Shown here piece by piece: positions 53,546-63,502 of a stretch of 64,000 nt of DNA. The notes below the pieces were generated by a model. The model was not told the DNA's origin. It made no database searches and was given only the letters and a program-made list of their open reading frames with translations. The stretch is from Candidatus Scalindua rubra (lineage in GTDB: Bacteria; Planctomycetota; Brocadiia; Brocadiales; Scalinduaceae): NCBI GenBank assembly GCA_001723765.1, contig MAYW01000004.1, positions 1-64,000 of the forward strand, in the 5' to 3' direction. How positions within the stretch are numbered: the first letter of the stretch is position 1; every line of letters begins with the position of its first letter. The translations under genes and the position numbers were made by a program.

Positions 53546-54555
53546 GAGTGAAGAGGAAGCAGGGAGTAGAGAGAGCTTTGATTACAGGCGGAGCGGGATT
53601 TATCGGTAGTCACCTTGCTGAGAGATTGTTGGAGGATGGTTATGAAGTAACTATTATAGATGATTTATCCACTGGTAGTATGCAGAATATTGAGCATTTG
53701 AGAGTTCACCATCGGTTTTCTTTCGCTATAGAGACTATTCTCAACCTCACGGTAATGGATCGCCTGATCAGTGAGTGTGACATTGTGTTTCACTTTGCAG
53801 CGGCGGTTGGGGTACGCCTTATTGTTGAAAACCCTGTAGGGACAATCGAGACAAATGTTCTAGGTACAGAGATAGTTCTAAAAATTGCCAACCGGTACAG
53901 AAAAAAGGTGATCTTACCATCTACTTCTGAGATCTATGGAAAGGGAAATAGTATTCCGTTTTCGGAGGAGAGTGATCGGGTTTTAGGATCTATGACAAAG
54001 AGCCGATGGAGCTATTCATCCTCGAAAGCAGTCGACGAGTTCTTGACACTTGCCTATCATAGTATGTATAAATTGCCTGTCGTGATAATACGTCTCTTTA
54101 ACACTATTGGACCAAGGCAGACAGGCAGCTACGGGATGGTCGTTCCACGATTTATTAAACAAGCATTGAGGGGAGAACCAATTACAGTCTATGCTGATGG
54201 AAAACAATCCCGATGTTTCGCTGACGTCAAAGATGTGGTAGATGCAATTGTGAAACTGGCCAATTGTCCGGAGGCAAACGGTCAGATATTCAATGTAGGT
54301 AAAGACGAGGAAATTACGATTGAGAATTTGGCGAGGAAGATCAAGCATAAGATAGAGAGTTCTTCGGAAATATGCTATATTTCTTATGAGAAGGCGTACG
54401 TATTGGGATTTGAGGATATGAGGAGACGGGTGCCTGATCTAACGAAGATCAGAAAGTTCATAGACTATAAGCCACAGATTAGTCTTGATCAATCGCTTAT
54501 GGATATAATCAAGGATATGAGAAAGAATATGGCAAATGGCAGAGACAAGAAATAG
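53542..54555 (+). CDS. NAD-dependent sugar epimerase/decarboxylase (UDP-glucuronate decarboxylase-like SDR)
   Basis: A 337-residue extended SDR: ITGGAGFIGSHLAERLLEDG, HFAAAVGVRLIVENPVGTIE, STSEIYGKGNSIPFSEESD, catalytic YSSSKAVDEFLTLAY, VIIRLFNTIGPRQTGSYGMV and QSRCFADVKDVVDAIV. The AAAVGV...NPVGTIETNVLGTE series is shared with UDP-xylose synthase-type enzymes, but close relatives have other activities. It begins on an ATGA overlap with the deacetylase and overlaps the next GT4 by 20 bases, so 52481-55636 is one translationally coupled unit. Confidence 0.87.
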   Translation: MRVKRKQGVERALITGGAGFIGSHLAERLLEDGYEVTIIDDLSTGSMQNIEHLRVHHRFSFAIETILNLTVMDRLISECDIVFHFAAAVGVRLIVENPVGTIETNVLGTEIVLKIANRYRKKVILPSTSEIYGKGNSIPFSEESDRVLGSMTKSRWSYSSSKAVDEFLTLAYHSMYKLPVVIIRLFNTIGPRQTGSYGMVVPRFIKQALRGEPITVYADGKQSRCFADVKDVVDAIVKLANCPEANGQIFNVGKDEEITIENLARKIKHKIESSSEICYISYEKAYVLGFEDMRRRVPDLTKIRKFIDYKPQISLDQSLMDIIKDMRKNMANGRDKK

Positions 54556-55636
54556 TTTTGGTGTTTTGTGGACTATCGGTAGAAATCAAATGTATCCTTC
54601 TATAACAGGAGGTCAACTTATCGTGTCAAAGCATTATGAGTATTTGAAAGAGAAAGGTGTGGATGTTGATATCTTGGAGAATCATTCAGTTTCAAATGAA
54701 AACATCTGGCTATGGAGTTTGTCTAATCTCTGGTATCTAAGGCAATTCTTAAGATATGCTGGAAAAATCATTGTAGAAAATAACACTCACCGCAACTATT
54801 TTTTTCTAGCTAATTGGCTTATAAGGCTTGTAAAACGGGTTAAAATAGTGGTCTTTGCTATCGAGATTTATGACTATGATACCATGTCTAAATGGAAAGC
54901 TTGGTTGAGTTGGTTGCTGTTTTTTTCCTTTTATCGTACTGCTGATAGGATCATCGTACTCAGTCATTCCAGTAAAGATTGGGTAGCCTGTCATAAAGTT
55001 GATCAAAATAGGATTATTGTTATTCCCCCATCAGCTCAGTCATTAAACCGACATATTAGTCCAATAGTCGAAATACAGGAAGAGGAAGTTAGAATCCTTT
55101 GTGTATCACACATCCGTCATGATAAAGGACAGGAGTATCTTATTAAGGCGTTGCCTTGTATGAATTATAAGCATTTTGCGGTATTCTTTGTGGGGTTAGT
55201 AAAAGAAGAGATGTATCTTAAGAAACTTTATGAATTAATCGAAGGGTATAATCTGGGCGATCGCATTAATTTCACAGGTCGACTGGTGGGTGATGAATTA
55301 GCCAGAGTATACGCCAAGGCAACAGTCTTTGTCTTCCCAACACTACGAGAAGCCTATGGGATGGTAATACATGAGGCTATGTCGTTTGGTCTCCCTATCA
55401 TCGCCTCTGATGTGGGAGGGATTCCTGAGATAATTACAGATGGGGCAGACGGTATTCTTGTGCCACCTGCTGATTACAGAACATTGGCCAGTGCTCTAGA
55501 CCATGTTATTTACAATCAAGTGTTGAGGAAAAAGTTAAGACAAAACGCCTATTTGAAGTCAAGGGAATTACCTTCGTGGGATGATGGTTGCGAGCAGTTT
55601 TATAACGAAGTGGCAGGCCTTTCACGTAATGGATAA
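54536..55636 (+). CDS. Family 4 glycosyltransferase
   Basis: A 366-residue GT4. The N-terminal domain has QMYPSITGGQLIVSKHYEYL and RIIVLSHSSKDWVACH. The C-terminal domain has ILCVSHIRHDKGQEYLIKAL, FPTLREAYGMVIHEAMSFGL (E-x7-E) and SDVGGIPEIITDG. It starts inside the preceding SDR gene (20-base overlap). Specificity unknown. Confidence 0.9.
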   Translation: MAETRNSFGVLWTIGRNQMYPSITGGQLIVSKHYEYLKEKGVDVDILENHSVSNENIWLWSLSNLWYLRQFLRYAGKIIVENNTHRNYFFLANWLIRLVKRVKIVVFAIEIYDYDTMSKWKAWLSWLLFFSFYRTADRIIVLSHSSKDWVACHKVDQNRIIVIPPSAQSLNRHISPIVEIQEEEVRILCVSHIRHDKGQEYLIKALPCMNYKHFAVFFVGLVKEEMYLKKLYELIEGYNLGDRINFTGRLVGDELARVYAKATVFVFPTLREAYGMVIHEAMSFGLPIIASDVGGIPEIITDGADGILVPPADYRTLASALDHVIYNQVLRKKLRQNAYLKSRELPSWDDGCEQFYNEVAGLSRNG

Positions 55637-55745
55637 ATGATAAATATTTGAAATTGAAAGTGAGCAAGACATGTGCTGATGTAGGTAATAATGCCTTTAA
55701 ATTTAGGTTATCAGTTTGTCTTTATTTGTCGAAAAGAGAAATAAA

Positions 55746-56882
55746 ATGCAAATTCTGTGTGTGACTCAAGATTTTCCCCCTAACTCCGGTGGAATTGCCG
55801 TTTTCTTGCATAACTTATGCGTTCAACTCTCTAGGCTTGGACACCTTGTGGATGTAGTAACACCGACAAGAAAAGGGTGTGTAGAAGTAGATGTCAGTCA
55901 ACCATACCGTGTATATCGCTATGATTGTTTCAGATGGCTTTCATGTATTGTCCCATTTTGTCGCATGATGATCATGCATAAACAACGTCATTACGATGTG
56001 ATATTTATCGGACAATTTATGACCACTCATGCTATGGGAGCATTAGTATTACGTAGGCTGTTGAGAGTGCCATACGTTATCCTCTCTCACGGTAATGACA
56101 TGCATTATTGCATAAGTAACTGGATAGATAAGCCAGTTGCTTACATGATTCTCCACAATGCTTCATTAATATTAAGTAACAGCCATACTACTGCAAAGCA
56201 TATTCAACAAAGAGGTTATCAAGGGCCAATACAAATCCTGCATCCAGGTGTTAAAGCGGATGAGTTTAGACCTAATATGGATACCTTAGAAGTTGTCAAG
56301 AAATATAAACTTAATGGTAGAAGAGTAGTATTGTCAGTATCAAGGCTAGTTGCTCGAAAAGGACATGATAGTGTTTTGAGAGCATTACCGAATGTAGTTA
56401 AACAAATTCACAACGTCCTTTATTTAATAGTGGGACAAGGCAAGGAAGAAACTCGTCTTAGAAGGTTAGTGACTGAATTGAATCTTGATAAATATGTTCT
56501 TTTTGCTGGCTATGTTGAGCAGAAAATTCTACCTGCTCTTTATTGTATTTGTGATGTTTTTGTAATGCCCTCTTTTGCCCTAGATGGTGGACACGATTAT
56601 GAGGGTTTTGGTATTGTATATATAGAGGCTAATGCTTGTGGAAAACCAGTTATTGGTGGGAAATCAGGTGGAATTGAAGATGCAGTGATTGATGGAATCA
56701 CAGGTCTTTTGGTTAATCCTGATGATGTAGAAAAAATTTCGAAGACTATTACCATGCTATTAAAGGATAAAAAATATGCTAGTGAATTAGGTAAAAATGG
56801 TCGTAATAGAGTCGAGTGCGAACTTGACTGGGAAATAGTGGGAAAGAAAATTGAAGAGATTTTGGTAAATATAGTTTCTTAA
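55746..56882 (+). CDS. Family 4 glycosyltransferase
   Basis: A 378-residue GT4. QILCVTQDFPPNSGGIAVFL gives the Gly-rich acceptor-site loop, YVILSHGNDMHYC and ASLILSNSHTTAKHIQQRGY follow, then VVLSVSRLVARKGHDSVLRA and GGHDYEGFGIVYIEANACGK with the E-x7-E motif. ATG 55746 is preferred because the conserved strand starts directly; an in-frame TTG at 55716 adds ten residues without support. It is separated from the previous GT4 by about 110 bases of AT-rich sequence. Confidence 0.9.
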   Translation: MQILCVTQDFPPNSGGIAVFLHNLCVQLSRLGHLVDVVTPTRKGCVEVDVSQPYRVYRYDCFRWLSCIVPFCRMMIMHKQRHYDVIFIGQFMTTHAMGALVLRRLLRVPYVILSHGNDMHYCISNWIDKPVAYMILHNASLILSNSHTTAKHIQQRGYQGPIQILHPGVKADEFRPNMDTLEVVKKYKLNGRRVVLSVSRLVARKGHDSVLRALPNVVKQIHNVLYLIVGQGKEETRLRRLVTELNLDKYVLFAGYVEQKILPALYCICDVFVMPSFALDGGHDYEGFGIVYIEANACGKPVIGGKSGGIEDAVIDGITGLLVNPDDVEKISKTITMLLKDKKYASELGKNGRNRVECELDWEIVGKKIEEILVNIVS

Positions 56883-57252
56883 TGACGCAGAAGAGTATTG
56901 TAAATTATAAAAGATTATCAAGTGGAAAGAGCTAGTTCATGATTGAAACGGTAATTACAATGATTAAAAATATTTGAAAAGGTTCCAGGATTTAACATTT
57001 GTTTGAAATCAAACTTATTAAGCTAATTTTATGGAAAAACTTTAAATGTGGCATTCCGGTTTGACAATGCATTAAAGATCTGTTTGGCTATTCAAAAAAC
57101 TAATTTTATATCGTAATGATAAATCAGTGACAACTAGCTAATCTCTTGACTAGAAAACTGCAGATTTGAGATTGAATTTGAGTTATCAGAGAATCTAGAA
57201 TAACTTAACTTTTTAAATCTAATTTACTAGTCAGTTGAAGGGTTCATCAATT
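56883..57252. other. AT-rich intergenic region, no gene seen
   Basis: No reading frame with coding character on either strand. A TTGACA at 57061-57066 stands out, but no good -10 box at the right spacing is visible, so I do not call a promoter. No hairpin or dispersed repeat of the families described was found. Confidence 0.6.
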
Positions 57253-58806
57253 ATGAAAGTAGTCCTTGTTTCAACTGATTACACCAAAGTAGCTATGGGT
57301 GTGAGGACATTGTCTTCATGTTTGTTGGAGCAGGGGTTTGCAACCTCCATAGTACTTATGCAAGATGAAAACTATAAAAAATTTCAATGGGAAGGACTAT
57401 ACAGTGTTTGTAAAGATGCCGATTTAATTGGTATTTCCTGTATGACCCATAGCGTGAAAAAAGCAATAGAAGTTAAGCAAGCACTTGAAAGTAGGACTTC
57501 GGCTAAATGTGTAATTGGAGGAATTCATGCCTCATTGGATCCAGAAAGTCTGCTAGAATATTTTGATTTAGTTTGCCATGGCGAAGGAGAAGATGTAATT
57601 GTTGAGTTGGCAAGATGTTTAAGCAATATGGAGCGATATGATGACATACAAGGTCTATGGATTAAGAATGCCAGTAAAGTTACAAGAAATCAGAGTATAC
57701 CATTGCAGAGAAACATAGATAAGTATCCTCTCCCTGATTACGATTTAAAGCACCAGTTTATTATTGAAGGAAATCATCTTGTTCCAATGAAGCCGGTACC
57801 ACTACATATAGAAGTCGATAGTTTTGTAGTGCTTGGGTCAAGAGGATGTCCTCATCATTGTAACTACTGCAGTAACCAAAAGTTAAAGCAGGATTTTGCA
57901 TGGCGAAAACGTGTTAGACATTACTCGATAGACTATCTTATTAACCATTTAAAATCCGTATGTAGGACATTTCCTATGGTAAGAAGTTTCTGGATTGAAG
58001 ATGATACTTTTTTTGCTAAAAAAATCGAAAATATTGAAGAGTTTGCCCAACGATATAAGAAAGAGATTGGCAAGCCCTTTAAAGTTCTTATTTCACCTTG
58101 GACTTACAAGGAGGAAAAAATCAAGCCCCTTATCGATGCAGGTATGAACGAACTTATTATGGGAATTCAAAGTGGCAGTGAAAACGTTAATAAGAATATT
58201 TACGGACGCAATTTATCAAATGATAAAATTCTGAAGATTGCCTATTCACTACATAAGTATTCACCTATGACCATTTATTATGATTTTATCGTATTGAATC
58301 CTTTTGAAACTGTAGATGATCTTGTAAGTACGATTAGATTTATGAAAAAACTGCCAACACCCTTTTTCATTTTTAATAATAGCCTTGCTTTCTATCCCAA
58401 GACACAGCTTTATGAGTGGGCTGTTAAAGAGGGTTTGGATGTAAGTAGGCGAGTGCAACATTTTCCTTCATACATTGGCTACGATGTACTTAGATATGAG
58501 AATATACATCACAAGATCTTGCATTTTGTATTACTACTTATGGCAGGTAAAGCAAGTAGTTTTCGTATTGGGAAAATACCTCGCGTTCTGACTTCAGAGC
58601 CATTTATATATTTTTATAAACTAATCGACACAAAGACAACTAATAGGGTAGTTACAATCTTGTGCTCATTGTTGGTTTATGTACGGTGGAAAATGATAAT
58701 TAAAAAACTTTTGGGTCCTAAGCTTACTCGAAAATTAATGCTTATGTCATATAAGTTGAGAGACCTTAAAGAAGACTTAATGGCCATGAGGGTTATGGTA
58801 AAGTAA
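57253..58806 (+). CDS. B12-binding domain radical SAM enzyme
   Basis: A 517-residue enzyme, the fourth of its kind here. The cobalamin-binding domain (residues 1-130) has GVRTLSSCLLEQGFATSIVL and CVIGGIHASLDPESLLEYFD; the radical SAM motif is SRGCPHHCNYC near residue 200, followed by FWIEDDTFF, ELIMGIQSGSENV and YDFIVLNPFET. The basic, hydrophobic C-terminus is typical. ATG 57253 is used because GAAGGG precedes it by about 10 bases and the TTG at 57235 overlaps that site. It lies alone between GT4 and GT-B genes. Substrate unknown. Confidence 0.9.
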   Translation: MKVVLVSTDYTKVAMGVRTLSSCLLEQGFATSIVLMQDENYKKFQWEGLYSVCKDADLIGISCMTHSVKKAIEVKQALESRTSAKCVIGGIHASLDPESLLEYFDLVCHGEGEDVIVELARCLSNMERYDDIQGLWIKNASKVTRNQSIPLQRNIDKYPLPDYDLKHQFIIEGNHLVPMKPVPLHIEVDSFVVLGSRGCPHHCNYCSNQKLKQDFAWRKRVRHYSIDYLINHLKSVCRTFPMVRSFWIEDDTFFAKKIENIEEFAQRYKKEIGKPFKVLISPWTYKEEKIKPLIDAGMNELIMGIQSGSENVNKNIYGRNLSNDKILKIAYSLHKYSPMTIYYDFIVLNPFETVDDLVSTIRFMKKLPTPFFIFNNSLAFYPKTQLYEWAVKEGLDVSRRVQHFPSYIGYDVLRYENIHHKILHFVLLLMAGKASSFRIGKIPRVLTSEPFIYFYKLIDTKTTNRVVTILCSLLVYVRWKMIIKKLLGPKLTRKLMLMSYKLRDLKEDLMAMRVMVK

Positions 58807-58931
58807 TATCTGTATGAAAGTTTTCAATAGTTAATTTAAAAAAGCATGTAATAGACACAAAATAAATAAGGTTATGATATGTTACCTTAATTCGGACAAA
58901 CCATGAGTACTAAGGCTAATTTGAATTAAAC

Positions 58932-60108
58932 ATGAACAAAAACATCTTTATGATAACCAATCATTTCTGGCTTGCGAAAAGAAAGGGAGGACTCCATTAT
59001 TTTGCTGAAGAATTTTGTAGAATGGGATACAACATTGACTTTGTTTTTCCTCATTATCCAATTTTTTCAATCATAAGACATAAAGATGAGGACAGATATA
59101 ATTTAAAAAGAGTTATTGAGTTAATTTTAGGGAAAACCTTTAAATGTGGTAATGGGATAGTAAAGAATTTTGGTTTTCCAGCAGTAATTATTCCACCAAG
59201 GTTTGAAAAATATAAGCTTCACATAATTAGTATAATATCATTATATTTTTCATTATTAATACTATATCCAAGATTTAAAAAAAAGATATGAGTTTGCAAT
59301 TGTTGAATCTTCTGAGGCAGTAGCCGTATTTCCTCTGATAAAAATGCTATTTCCAAAGTCCAGAATTATTTATCGACAGTCAGATCCTGTTTATCCTTTT
59401 ACTAATAGCAAATGTTTTGAAAAATATGAAGAGAGGATTATTAAAAACTGTGATCTCAGTTTATTTGTAAATAAGTTAAGATTAAAATATTCAATAAAAA
59501 ATATTAACAATACTAAGCTCAACTATAAAATTTTAGGAAATGGCATTAATATTAATAATTTAAAGAATGAATTAGCAAAGCCTAAAGAGTATGGTCAATT
59601 AAAGAAAATTGCACTTTACATCGGGGCAATCGGGATTGATTGGCCTTTATTATTTTATGTGGCAAGAAAGTTGCAAGATATTAACTTTTTTGTTGTTAGC
59701 CCTATACGTGTAAACAAGAAGATATACGAACAGATTAATGATTGCCGAAATGTTTGTTTTATAAACGGGGTTAAGCCTGATAAGGTGTTTAAGTTTATTA
59801 AGTATTGTGATATCGGAATCATCCCATATAATTTGCCTGATGTTGTTAGAGAGATGTATGGAATGCATGCCAAGATTTATCAGTTTATGTATGCAAAAAA
59901 ACCAATAGTGACATATAAGATCTGGCTTGAAAAAAACTTATTTGGAATATTTGAATCACATAGCGAACTTGAATTTCTAAATAATATTAAGAAAGCATTT
60001 AGGTTGAAGAGGGTAAATTATAATTTTAATTTCAATGAAATAACCTGGGAAAATCGAACAAGAAAAATGCTTGATTACATAAATAAATTAGCTCCCTCCG
60101 TTCACTAA
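58932..60108 (+). CDS. GT-B glycosyltransferase (frameshifted)
   Basis: ATG 58932 opens with IFMITNHFWLAKRKGGLHYF, a typical N-terminal segment, and stops at 59289-59291 after YPRFKKKI. The shifted frame continues FAIVESSEAVAVFPLIKMLF, then RIIYRQSDPVYPF, KILGNGINI, IALYIGAIGIDWPLLFYVAR and GMHAKIYQFMYAKKPIVTYK to 60108. Eight A residues at 59277-59284 lie at the break and seven would join the frames into about 391 residues. It has the GT1/GT4-like fold of TuaH relatives. The frame after 59344 alone lacks the acceptor domain. Confidence 0.78.
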
Positions 60109-60149
60109 TTTATTCCTTTTTGCTATGAAAATAGATTCCCGATCAAGGT

Positions 60150-60270
60150 AGGAAATGACAATGATTCGTACTTTATGTCATTCCCGTGGCATTGCCTGCT
60201 TGGTAATGCAAACAGGGAATCTGATTCTGACTTTCGTCAGTGCCTGTCCTGAACTCGATTCAGGGACTAC
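60150..60270. repeat. Degenerate dispersed repeats
   Basis: This stretch holds a GTCATTCCCGTGGCATTGCC phrase, a TGCAAACAGGGAATCTG phrase and CCTGAACTCGATTCAGG (a near-palindrome, 60250-60266), typical low-copy repeat remnants. A degenerate version of the last occurs near 7831-7848. It precedes the GT9 gene and contains no gene itself. Confidence 0.4.
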
Positions 60271-60326
60271 ACGCTGCCGACTGCTTACTGTCAACTGCCT
60301 ACTTTTGGTTGCAGCTATGCCGTGCT

Positions 60327-61307
60327 ATGAATAGGGTGCTAATTGTTCACACATGGGGAATTGGAGACTGGCTATATTTTACTCCAGTGCTAAAGGGCTT
60401 AGTGGCGAAATATCCTCATGCCCAGATAGATGTATTACTAGGAACTCCCATGGCCAGAGCTATTATGGATTATTATCCCGAAGTCCGCGTGGTTGGAGTT
60501 GGCGATGTGACAAAAGGTTTCTGGAGTGTGGTTTATCATGTGTTGAAATCACGAAGGAATAAATATGATCTTCTCCTTTTTTCTGCTGGTGTATCCAGTA
60601 GAAAGGCGGACCTCTTAAGCTTATTGATACGCGCAGAACAGAAAGTTGCTTTAAGAACCGTTTCTCACATTCCTCTATTTCTAACTGCATGGAAAAATTA
60701 CGATTACAAAAAGCATATTTTAGAGAACAACCTACAGTTAAGGTCGTTGATTGGATTAGAGATTACGGAAAAGGTTTGTACTTATCTCCCCCATGAAAAA
60801 AGCGTTGAAATTATGCCTAATAGTTTGCTGATTCATCCGGGTTGCAACAGTACTCATAGCTACAAGCGCTGGCCAGTGAAAAGGTTTGTTCAGGTTGCAA
60901 ACAATTTATTAAATGGGGGACGATCTGTTTCTGTGGTTTTAGGACCTGATGAACTGGAGATGAAAGACGACTTTTCTTCATTGCAAAAATTCAGCTCATT
61001 TAGGCTTTTGATGAACCTTAGTTTTGCGAATCTTCTGGAAGAGATTTCAAAACACGAACTTTTCTTTTGCAGTGACTCCGCTTTGGGACATATAGCCGCG
61101 GCTCTGGACAAATTAGTGGTAACCATTCTTGGACCGGGTGATCCTGTGATTACTCGTCCTTATTCAAAAAAAACACGGGTATTAAGAACTGAGAGGAACT
61201 TGAATTGTATGCCCTGTATGAGACCAGGAGGAAAACATGGTTGTCATGAAAGATCCTGCCTGACAGATATTACGGTAGAAAAAAGTCGTAGATGTGATGA
61301 AAAGTGA
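60327..61307 (+). CDS. Family 9 glycosyltransferase (heptosyltransferase-like)
   Basis: A 326-residue GT9. RVLIVHTWGIGDWLYFTPVL is the ADP-heptose:LPS heptosyltransferase N-terminal motif, and SLLIHPGCNSTHSYKRWPVK with RFVQVANNLL is the classical GT9 donor-site segment. The C-terminus has ELFFCSDSALGHIAAALDKL and VTILGPGDP. ATG 60327 is chosen because the conserved strand starts immediately; a GTG at 60240 would translate repeat DNA. A cysteine-rich tail (CMPCMRPGGKHGCHERSC) is usual in some members. It supports an outer membrane and LPS-like acceptor. Confidence 0.9.
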   Translation: MNRVLIVHTWGIGDWLYFTPVLKGLVAKYPHAQIDVLLGTPMARAIMDYYPEVRVVGVGDVTKGFWSVVYHVLKSRRNKYDLLLFSAGVSSRKADLLSLLIRAEQKVALRTVSHIPLFLTAWKNYDYKKHILENNLQLRSLIGLEITEKVCTYLPHEKSVEIMPNSLLIHPGCNSTHSYKRWPVKRFVQVANNLLNGGRSVSVVLGPDELEMKDDFSSLQKFSSFRLLMNLSFANLLEEISKHELFFCSDSALGHIAAALDKLVVTILGPGDPVITRPYSKKTRVLRTERNLNCMPCMRPGGKHGCHERSCLTDITVEKSRRCDEK

Positions 61308-61507
61308 AATAACTTAATTTCTATCCATGTTAAAATGAATATGAGAAGTCATTAAATTACGCCATAATTAATATATAAGTTACCACCCGGATATCATCAT
61401 ATTGTTTACGTATTTTTAATATTTTGCAAAAAACGTAAGATTACGGCTTTTGTTGAATATAAGCTCTATCAGGGTTCTTAAATTGGCATATTATAAGTGA
61501 GAGAATC

Positions 61508-62263
61508 ATGAGAGGATCCAAAGTAATGAGAGAAAAAATCAAGAACCTAGTTAATTTTCATCTAAGTCTTATAGGGCTAAAACTCATTAAAAAAAGTCGA
61601 GATGCTTTGTTAAGTGAAAGACTTATGCACATGAAAAATTTAGGTTTTTCTCCTCAGGTTATTTTTGACTGTGGAGCTTATATTGGAGAGTGGACATTAA
61701 AGGCATCAGAGATTTTCCCCAAAACGCAATTTTTACTAGTAGAGCCTAATACAATGGTAATAAATAGAACTAAAGCTAATATATCAGATATAAGACCTAA
61801 ACCTATTCTCTTAGAAGCCACTGCAGTCGGAGATAATCTTGGATCAGGTTATTTAAATATTTGGGCAAATGAACATACTTCGATAGAGGGATCATCTCTA
61901 TTGTCTCATGTTCAGGGTGAACCGAAACGTAAAATAGCTATTGAAATTCTCACATTAGATTCGGTTTCTGAGAAGTACAATCTTAAACCTGATTTGGTAA
62001 AATTAGATTTGCAGGGAACAGAACTTTCTGCATTAAAAGGCACGAATAACATTATGAGGACAACCACATTGTTTATCATAGAATTTGGTTGTTTGGAGGC
62101 ATATGTAAATAGAACAACACCTAGAGAACTGATGGATATAATGTATGATAATAATTATTGTCTTTATGATGTTGTAGATTTGGTGTATAGACCATATGAT
62201 AGGGCGTTATGTGGAGGAGATTTCTTCTTTATAAAAAAAAGACAGTCCTTTAAGAAAATATAA
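61508..62263 (+). CDS. FkbM family SAM-dependent methyltransferase
   Basis: A 251-residue methyltransferase. Motif I is VIFDCGAYIGEWTLKASEIF, then FLLVEPNTMVINRTKANI, ATAVGDNLGSGYLNIWAN, VSEKYNLKPDLVKLDLQGTE and ELSALKGTNNIM, the FkbM D-x-Q-G-x-E variant. It is divergent from the copy at 44971. The ribosome-binding site GTGAGAG lies upstream of ATG 61508. The 200-base gap before it (61308-61507) has no gene. It probably O-methylates a sugar of the same polymer. Confidence 0.88.
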   Translation: MRGSKVMREKIKNLVNFHLSLIGLKLIKKSRDALLSERLMHMKNLGFSPQVIFDCGAYIGEWTLKASEIFPKTQFLLVEPNTMVINRTKANISDIRPKPILLEATAVGDNLGSGYLNIWANEHTSIEGSSLLSHVQGEPKRKIAIEILTLDSVSEKYNLKPDLVKLDLQGTELSALKGTNNIMRTTTLFIIEFGCLEAYVNRTTPRELMDIMYDNNYCLYDVVDLVYRPYDRALCGGDFFFIKKRQSFKKI

Positions 62264-62288
62264 AGGGTTTATTTAAATAAGGAAACTA

Positions 62289-63335
62289 GTGAAAGCAAAT
62301 GAAATCACACTTGAAAAATGGAGTCAAAAGCAAGAATTCTATATTGTAAATTCAATAATAAATGCAATCAAAAGGACTTTACGTTTTCTTTCAATTAAAT
62401 ATATAGCCTGGAAAACAAGAATATTTGCTTTCAGATCACCTAACTATGAAGGCAGAAATTTTTCTTTATTAATAGTGTGGGACGTTATGCATATTTCTAA
62501 TACATACTTACCATTTTCTAATATATTTTATAAATTAATTTATTTTAGACGAAATCCTAGGAGAGTGCTAGATGCTGCAAAATATTTATTTTTGATTAAT
62601 TCATGGCGATGGAAGGAAATACCCAAGATATATTTAACGCTAAAGTGCAATTTAAATTGTCCATATTGCTCTAACGGGATATTTTATGATCAATCGAATA
62701 TGGGTTATTCTATTCTTTCAACTGACGAATGGATTGAAATAATAAATGGTTTAAAGAGCAAAACAATTATACTTACCGGAGGAGAACCCTCATTATATCC
62801 CAATTTACAAAAGATTATTAATGCTGTTGATAAACATTTTATGATATTTACAAATTTGCCACTTCACTTCATTAAATTGCTAAACAGTTTGAATAGACCT
62901 GTTTCCGTTTTTGGTTCAATCCATATTTATGATGGATTGGATGTAAGAGAAAGTGTGATTAAAAATCTAATGGTGTTGGAAACATCTAAAAACCTGTATT
63001 ACTCGGCTCATATGGTTGATGTTGAAAGTAATAGGAAGGTTATGGCTGATTACGTAGATTTTCTTAAAACGAATAAAATTCCAGTAACGATTAATAGAAA
63101 TCAGATTGTGGATAATGGAGCCTGTAAAGGTGAGTTTAAGAAAAAGGTTAAATGTAGTTATAATGAATTTTATATTGGACCAGACGGGAATAGATATATT
63201 TGTGTTTCAAAGTTAGTAAGAAAAGCTAAAGAAGGGATTATAGATTATAACGTAAAAAATCCGGAGATAATATGTCATGAATATGGTTTATGTTCCCCTT
63301 GCGACGAAATTGCCAAAGTTGAAATTATAGCGTAG
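62289..63335 (+). CDS. Radical SAM enzyme with C-terminal cysteine cluster
   Basis: A 348-residue radical SAM protein without a cobalamin domain. About 110 N-terminal residues are basic and partly hydrophobic. Then IYLTLKCNLNCPYCSNGIF gives the C-x3-C-x2-C cluster near residue 122, KTIILTGGEPSLYPNLQKI the SAM-binding GGEP motif, and FGSIHIYDGLDV follows. The end holds five cysteines (KKVKCSYNEFYIGPDGNRYI, CVSKL, GLCSPCDEI), resembling a SPASM/twitch auxiliary cluster. The start is GTG 62289 with AAGGA upstream. It is the last clear gene of the locus. Confidence 0.85.
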   Translation: MKANEITLEKWSQKQEFYIVNSIINAIKRTLRFLSIKYIAWKTRIFAFRSPNYEGRNFSLLIVWDVMHISNTYLPFSNIFYKLIYFRRNPRRVLDAAKYLFLINSWRWKEIPKIYLTLKCNLNCPYCSNGIFYDQSNMGYSILSTDEWIEIINGLKSKTIILTGGEPSLYPNLQKIINAVDKHFMIFTNLPLHFIKLLNSLNRPVSVFGSIHIYDGLDVRESVIKNLMVLETSKNLYYSAHMVDVESNRKVMADYVDFLKTNKIPVTINRNQIVDNGACKGEFKKKVKCSYNEFYIGPDGNRYICVSKLVRKAKEGIIDYNVKNPEIICHEYGLCSPCDEIAKVEIIA

Positions 63336-63502
63336 AAGTTTGTTATTTTAAACTTTCTTCTACTTTGCCATTCAAACATACCTACTTTGTGGTCGGTTTC
63401 TGTTTTTTTACCCATCTCTTTTGCGCTTTTGTACTCACATAGTTACTTCAGTAAAAAAAATACTAAAACCCAAAGCTTAAGATTCAAGTTTAAAACTGAA
63501 AG

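Noticed and set aside
57061-57110. Possible sigma-70 promoter with TTGACA
   Set aside because: No convincing -10 element at 16-18 bases; the region is simply AT-rich.
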